From DATAYF01 sp036272735 (GTDB taxonomy: Bacteria; Chloroflexota; Ktedonobacteria; Ktedonobacterales; Ktedonobacteraceae): DNA of 7,382 nt. The first letter of the stretch is position 1. The number at the start of each line of letters is the position of its first letter. This document shows, one piece after another, positions 3,938 to 7,382 of this stretch. Below the pieces are notes generated by a model. It worked only from the letters and a program-made list of their open reading frames with translations. It did not search any database and had not been told where the DNA came from. Location: the NCBI GenBank assembly GCA_036272735.1, contig DATAYF010000726.1:1-7382 (forward strand), in the 5' to 3' direction. The translations under genes and the position numbers were made by a program.

Positions 3938-5905
3938 TTGTCAACCATCAATATAGGGATCGTCGCGCACGTAGACGCGGGCAAGACCAGTCTGACCGAA
4001 CGGATTCTGTATGAGACCCATGTCATCGACGCTGTCGGTCGCGTCGATAAAGGTACGACCCAGACCGATGCTATGGATCTGGAGAAGAGACGGGGCATCA
4101 CTATCAAGGCCTCTGTGGTCTCTTTTTTTGTTAATGATGTTAAAATCAATCTGATTGATACTCCTGGACACGCGGACTTCCTGGCTGAAGTTGAGCGCTC
4201 CTTCAGCGTGCTAGATGGCGCTGTGCTGGTGATTTCAGCCGTCGAAGGGATCCAGGCACAGACCCACATTCTGCTGTCGGCCCTGCAGAAACTTGCGATC
4301 CCCACCATTATCTTTATCAACAAAATCGATCGCAGCGGCGCGCAATCTGACTCCCTGCTGCAACGTATCAAGGACAAGCTCACAGAGCATATTCTTCCAC
4401 TTAATCAACCAACACAGCTCGGGACCAAACAGGCTGCCATTATCCCCAATGATCTGCATGATCCTGTGTTCCTACAAACCTGTCTTGAACAACTCGCGCT
4501 TAATGATGAGCGTCTGCTTGTCTCCTATGTGGAGGACGAGCGCATGACAGCGGAACAGGTCTGGAGCGCGCTCAAGCAGCAAGTCGGGACGGCACAGATC
4601 GCGCCGGTCTTCTTTGGTTCAGCCATTACGGGTGTCGGCGTCAAAGAGCTGCTGACCCATCTCGCCGACCTGTTTCCATCCCAGACCAGTCTGGAGGAGG
4701 AGCCATTGTCGGGCATCGTCTTTAAGCTGGAGAAGGAGGCGACGGGTGAGAAGATCGCTTATGTGCGGGTATTCGCTGGCAGCTTGCAGGTGCGCAGCCA
4801 GGTAAACTTGCTACGCCGCACGGCGGATGGCGCGAGCGAGACGTATACAGGCAAGCTTCAGAAGCTACATCTGTTCCGCAAAGGTACCACCGAGCAGGTG
4901 CCGATGGTGGCGGCCGGCGAGTTCTGTAAAGTCTGGGGACTCAAGGAGGTCAAGATCGGTGACGTGGTCGGCGAGTGGTCCAGCCAGATCAAAACGTTGC
5001 GCTTCGCCATTCCGCAACTGGAGACGCGCATCGAGGCTGTGCCCACTGAGCACAACCATCAGCTCTACCAGGTGCTTCTGGAACTGGCGGAAGAGGATCC
5101 TTTGATCTATGTCCTCAAGGACGACTTGCATCAGACCATCTACCTGCGCATCTTTGGCGAGGTCCAGAAAGAGGTCATTGAGTCCTTGCTGCTAGAACAG
5201 CATGGCCTGGCTGTACGCTTTAGCGAGACAACCATCGTCTGTATCGAAAAGCCGGTAGGGATAGGACAGGCGGTGGAGATTATGGGCGAGGATGATAATC
5301 CTTTTGTGGCGACGATCGGTTTTCACGTCGAGCCAGGGCCAGTGGGAAGCGGGGTGAGCTATAAAAGCACGCTCGGCGCGCTGCCACTGTCCTATTATCG
5401 CGCGATCGAGGAGACGCTCTACACCACGCTGGCACAGGGCCTGTATGGCTGGGAGGTGACGGATATCGCCATCACCCTCACCCACATGAATTTCGATCGG
5501 CAGTCCGGCTCAACAGCGGGCGAATTCAGAAACCTGACGCCGCTGGTCCTGATGGCTGCTCTTTCCCAGGCTGACAGCGCCGTCTATGAGCCAATCAATC
5601 AGTTTGAGCTCAGCATTCCGGTGGCTGTCCTCAGCACCGCCATGTTTAAGCTCTCGGCGCTGGGAGCCGTCTATGAGCAACCGATCCTGCAAGGCGACAC
5701 CTTCCTTTTAACAGGCACAATACCAGTAGAAACAACAGAGGAATTCAGGCGTGAACTGCCAGCCTTTAGCGAGGGCGAAAGCGTTTTCCTGGCACAGGCA
5801 GCCGGCTATCGTCAAAAAGAGGGCGAGTATCCCACGCGCAAACGCATGGACTATAATCCATTGCACCGTGAGGAATACCTGCTGCATGTCCACCATGTAC
5901 GTTAA
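3938..5905 (+). CDS. Tet(M)/OtrA-like ribosomal protection GTPase
   Basis: 655 residues (Tet(M) has 639). It is an EF-G paralogue that binds the ribosome and, in characterised members, ejects tetracycline using GTP. The G-domain motifs are complete: AHVDAGKT (10-17), switch Thr55 in RRGITIK, DTPGH (74-78), NKID (128-131) and SAI (228-230). Domains II-V follow, with STAGEFRNLTPLVLM (about 525-539) and a C-terminal AGYRQKEGEYPTRKR tail in the usual places. The domain IV loop reads MNFDRQSGS (517-525) where Tet(M) has its YSPVS tip, closer to what I recall of OtrA, so tetracycline resistance is likely but not assured. The start must be TTG 3938: an in-frame TAA lies directly before it and no later start leaves the P-loop whole. 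AGAAGGA lies nine bases upstream. A phosphotransferase gene follows after 27 bases. Confidence 0.92.
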   Translation: MSTINIGIVAHVDAGKTSLTERILYETHVIDAVGRVDKGTTQTDAMDLEKRRGITIKASVVSFFVNDVKINLIDTPGHADFLAEVERSFSVLDGAVLVISAVEGIQAQTHILLSALQKLAIPTIIFINKIDRSGAQSDSLLQRIKDKLTEHILPLNQPTQLGTKQAAIIPNDLHDPVFLQTCLEQLALNDERLLVSYVEDERMTAEQVWSALKQQVGTAQIAPVFFGSAITGVGVKELLTHLADLFPSQTSLEEEPLSGIVFKLEKEATGEKIAYVRVFAGSLQVRSQVNLLRRTADGASETYTGKLQKLHLFRKGTTEQVPMVAAGEFCKVWGLKEVKIGDVVGEWSSQIKTLRFAIPQLETRIEAVPTEHNHQLYQVLLELAEEDPLIYVLKDDLHQTIYLRIFGEVQKEVIESLLLEQHGLAVRFSETTIVCIEKPVGIGQAVEIMGEDDNPFVATIGFHVEPGPVGSGVSYKSTLGALPLSYYRAIEETLYTTLAQGLYGWEVTDIAITLTHMNFDRQSGSTAGEFRNLTPLVLMAALSQADSAVYEPINQFELSIPVAVLSTAMFKLSALGAVYEQPILQGDTFLLTGTIPVETTEEFRRELPAFSEGESVFLAQAAGYRQKEGEYPTRKRMDYNPLHREEYLLHVHHVR

Positions 5906-5932
5906 GAGTCTCTAGAAAGAGTTGAATATTTT

Positions 5933-6844
5933 ATGCAGAAGAACAAAAGGCATGCCGATGAGTTAGATATCGACATTCCGCTGGTCCGTCGCTTGCTGGC
6001 GGAACAGTTTCCACAGTGGGCCGACCTGCCGCTCAAGCTGGTTCTCCCCTCCGGAACTGACCATGCGATCTATCGATTAGGGGACGAGTTGTCCATCCGG
6101 CTGCCGCGCATCGAATGGGCAAGCGGACAGGGGGAAAAGGAGTGGCTATGGTTGCCGCGCATTGCGCCCCATCTACCTCTGGACATTCCTGTCCCACTGG
6201 CTCAAGGAAAACCAGGCGAGGGCTATCCCTGGTCCTGGTCAATTTATCGCTGGCTGCCAGGAGAGAACGCCATGCATGCGCATATCACTGATGATGTGCA
6301 GGCGGCACATCATCTGGCGCGCTTCATCACCGCCTTGCAGCGCATCGATCCAGCTGGCTGGCCCGAGCAGGAAGCACCACGCTCCTCGCGCGGTGTTCCA
6401 CTCGCCAAGCGCGATAAGTCTACCCGCGAAGCCATCGCTGCTCTGGATGGTATGTTAGACACCGACGCGGTGATGGCGGTATGGGAAGCGGCGCTCCAGG
6501 TACCAGCATGGCAAGCGCCGCCCGTCTGGATCCATAGCGACCTCTCGCCGCTAAACCTGCTGGTCCAGAACGGCCGCCTCAGCGCCGTCATCGACTTCGG
6601 CGGCCTGGGTATTGATGATCCTGCCTGCGAAATGATTGTCGCCTGGAGCTTTTTCACGCCCAACACACGCGAGATCTTCCGCGCGGCACTACAGGTCGAC
6701 AACGCCACCTGGGCCCGTGGACGCGGCTGGGCGCTCTCCATCGCCCTGATCGTCATTCCTTACTACCAGCACACCAATCCTGTCCTCACCAGCATCAGCC
6801 GCCACGTCATCGACGAAATCCTCGCCGAACACCGGCGCACCTGA
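5933..6844 (+). CDS. Aminoglycoside phosphotransferase (APH)-family kinase
   Basis: 303 residues with the APH/choline-kinase fold (PF01636 type), which transfers phosphate from ATP to a small molecule. The nucleotide-binding N-lobe includes SGTDHAIYRLGDELSIRLP (40-58). The hinge region is WSIYRWLPGE (102-111). The catalytic loop is HSDLSPLN (His201, Asp203, Asn208), and the metal-binding DFG starts at Asp221, followed by GLGIDDPACE. All key residues are present and the length is normal. The substrate cannot be told from sequence: family members act on aminoglycosides, macrolides, homoserine or other alcohols. It starts 27 bases after the tet-like stop with only a weak AGAAAGAG ribosome-binding site, so it probably depends on the same transcript. 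Two stop codons (TGA TAG) end the frame. Confidence 0.88.
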   Translation: MQKNKRHADELDIDIPLVRRLLAEQFPQWADLPLKLVLPSGTDHAIYRLGDELSIRLPRIEWASGQGEKEWLWLPRIAPHLPLDIPVPLAQGKPGEGYPWSWSIYRWLPGENAMHAHITDDVQAAHHLARFITALQRIDPAGWPEQEAPRSSRGVPLAKRDKSTREAIAALDGMLDTDAVMAVWEAALQVPAWQAPPVWIHSDLSPLNLLVQNGRLSAVIDFGGLGIDDPACEMIVAWSFFTPNTREIFRAALQVDNATWARGRGWALSIALIVIPYYQHTNPVLTSISRHVIDEILAEHRRT

Positions 6845-6918
6845 TAGATGATCCGGCGTAAAACCTTATAAACGCGAACGAAATGGCATAAAGGAGCACA
6901 AAAGGTAGGTTCGCCCCT

Positions 6919-7026
6919 TGCGGTCGATTGGCCCCGCCCACGATTCGTTTCCCCGTAGCGCTATGGTTACCAATAGCGCTCTCGTGTTAAGGTGAACGGT
7001 GACAAGAGGTGAGCCAATCGACCGCA
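6919..7026. repeat. 108-base imperfect palindrome (fold-back or MITE-like element)
   Basis: Perfect 14-base outer arms (TGCGGTCGATTGGC at 6919-6932 and its complement at 7013-7026) enclose an inner inverted repeat AGCGCTAT (6957-6964) / ATAGCGCT (6973-6980). Both pairs share nearly the same centre, about 6968-6973, so the whole segment folds back on itself, with the middle of each half diverged. No gene lies in it and no target duplication is evident. The stretch 6845-6918 before it holds nothing I can recognise. Confidence 0.65.
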
Positions 7027-7045
7027 TGATCTTTGACAAAATTAG

Positions 7046-7189
7046 CGGGTAGACGGTGGCGTGCACATCACGGTGACAATTTGTTACGAGAATAATCTGT
7101 TCTGCATCCGACCGTTGCCTGATCCCAATCAGCCAAAACGGCCGAGGGGACGACCTCGCAAAATCATTTTGAGCTCATCCACCGTGTAG
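7046..7189 (+). pseudogene. Remnant C-terminus of a second IS1-like transposase
   Basis: A short open frame without a start codon, following an in-frame TAG at 7043-7045, encodes 47 residues and ends in TAG. Its end, ICYENNLFCIRPLPDP followed by NQPKRPRGRPRK, lines up with the C-terminal part of the transposase at 2593-3783 (ICELLSYRIAPLPWVAPVKR then GRPKK): shared IC, I, PLP, KR, GRP and K at nearly the same spacing. The DNA also agrees around the AT-hook codons (CGAGG..ACGACC then AAAA). I infer a decayed copy of a related element; the rest of that transposase is not visible upstream. The match is short, so chance similarity of a basic tail is possible. Confidence 0.45.
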
Positions 7190-7227
7190 TGTGGCTGTAC
7201 CGCATTTTGCTGTATCTATACGCACCT

Positions 7228-7382
7228 TTACTCCGAAAGGACTTCGACAAGTTCGCGCAAGAAGAGTTCCGCGTCGGTGACGAGGCCTGCCGCCTGGAAG
7301 CTGCCTCTATCTGAAAGCTTTGTGACCACGGCTGGATTAATGTCGACCACGATGGTGCGTACACCGGCTGGTAGCATGTTGC
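7228..7382 (-). CDS. C-terminal 50 residues of a gene continuing past the window, unknown or LOR/SDH-like
   Basis: The minus strand is open from the window edge to TAA 7228-7230 and reads NMLPAGVRTIVVDINPAVVT, then KLSDRGSFQA and AGLVTDAELFLRELVEVLSE. Regular alternation of hydrophobic strand (TIVVDIN) and amphipathic C-terminal helix (LFLRELVEVL) indicates a real folded protein end. The phrase VVDINPAVVTKLSDRGS reminds me of the C-terminal region of the TIGR00300 (LOR/SDH-type, ornithine cyclodeaminase-like) proteins, but this is from memory and only 50 residues are available. A competing frame overlapping it (7164-7364, minus) is rich in Ser/Arg and looks like a shadow. Confidence 0.55.
   Translation of the reverse strand, partial: NMLPAGVRTIVVDINPAVVTKLSDRGSFQAAGLVTDAELFLRELVEVLSE

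Noticed and set aside
3910..4014. A 34-residue protein-coding gene from ATG 3910
   Set aside because: Two thirds of it overlaps the tet-like gene out of frame and the peptide is an Arg-rich shadow. I keep only its start signal as an observation.
7164..7364. 66-codon minus-strand frame near the right edge
   Set aside because: Ser/Arg-rich and overlaps the more protein-like frame ending at 7228; it also overlaps the end of the transposase remnant.

Overview
The window looks like bacterial chromosome of about 50-57% GC with accessory insertions. The compact Arg-rich bS21, the OtrA/Tet(M)-type ribosomal protection protein and the single-ORF IS1-like transposase are compatible with a Chloroflexota (Ktedonobacteria-like) or similar soil bacterium. 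That assignment is inference from memory, not a database result. No tRNA, rRNA or convincing CRISPR array is visible.

Layout. (1) 1-236: no gene; the right arm of a possible terminator at the window edge and a hairpin behind rpsU. (2) 237-431, minus strand: rpsU (bS21). Its leader holds a duplicated translation-start region and a possible 15-residue upstream peptide. (3) 775-2366, plus strand: a full-length HD-superfamily hydrolase of the COG2316 type, then, 26 bases on, a Cas4/RecB-like protein. The latter keeps the four Fe-S cysteines and one catalytic Asp, but two membrane helices interrupt its fold and its ExK motif is degraded. (4) 2367-2592: a cluster of four IS1-end-like motifs arranged as two palindromes. 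(5) 2593-3783: an intact IS1-like DDE transposase with an N-terminal zinc finger and an AT-hook-like tail. (6) 3784-5905: an outward promoter that starts in the IS right end, a leader, and a Tet(M)/OtrA-like ribosomal protection GTPase starting at TTG. (7) 5933-6844: an APH-fold phosphotransferase. (8) 6845-7227: no intact gene; a 108-base imperfect palindrome and the remnant C-terminus of a second IS1-like transposase. (9) 7228-7382, minus strand: the C-terminal 50 residues of a gene that continues past the window.

How the parts may work together. The tet-like and aph-like genes are 27 bases apart in one direction and form a likely two-gene antibiotic self-protection operon. The consensus -35 box TTGACA lies in the right end of the IS just upstream, so the insertion may have made or strengthened the promoter. 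An IS on one side and transposase debris on the other suggest the pair arrived, or is expressed, through mobile elements. The HD and membrane Cas4-like genes form a separate small operon whose job I cannot name; it is the most unusual protein-level observation here.
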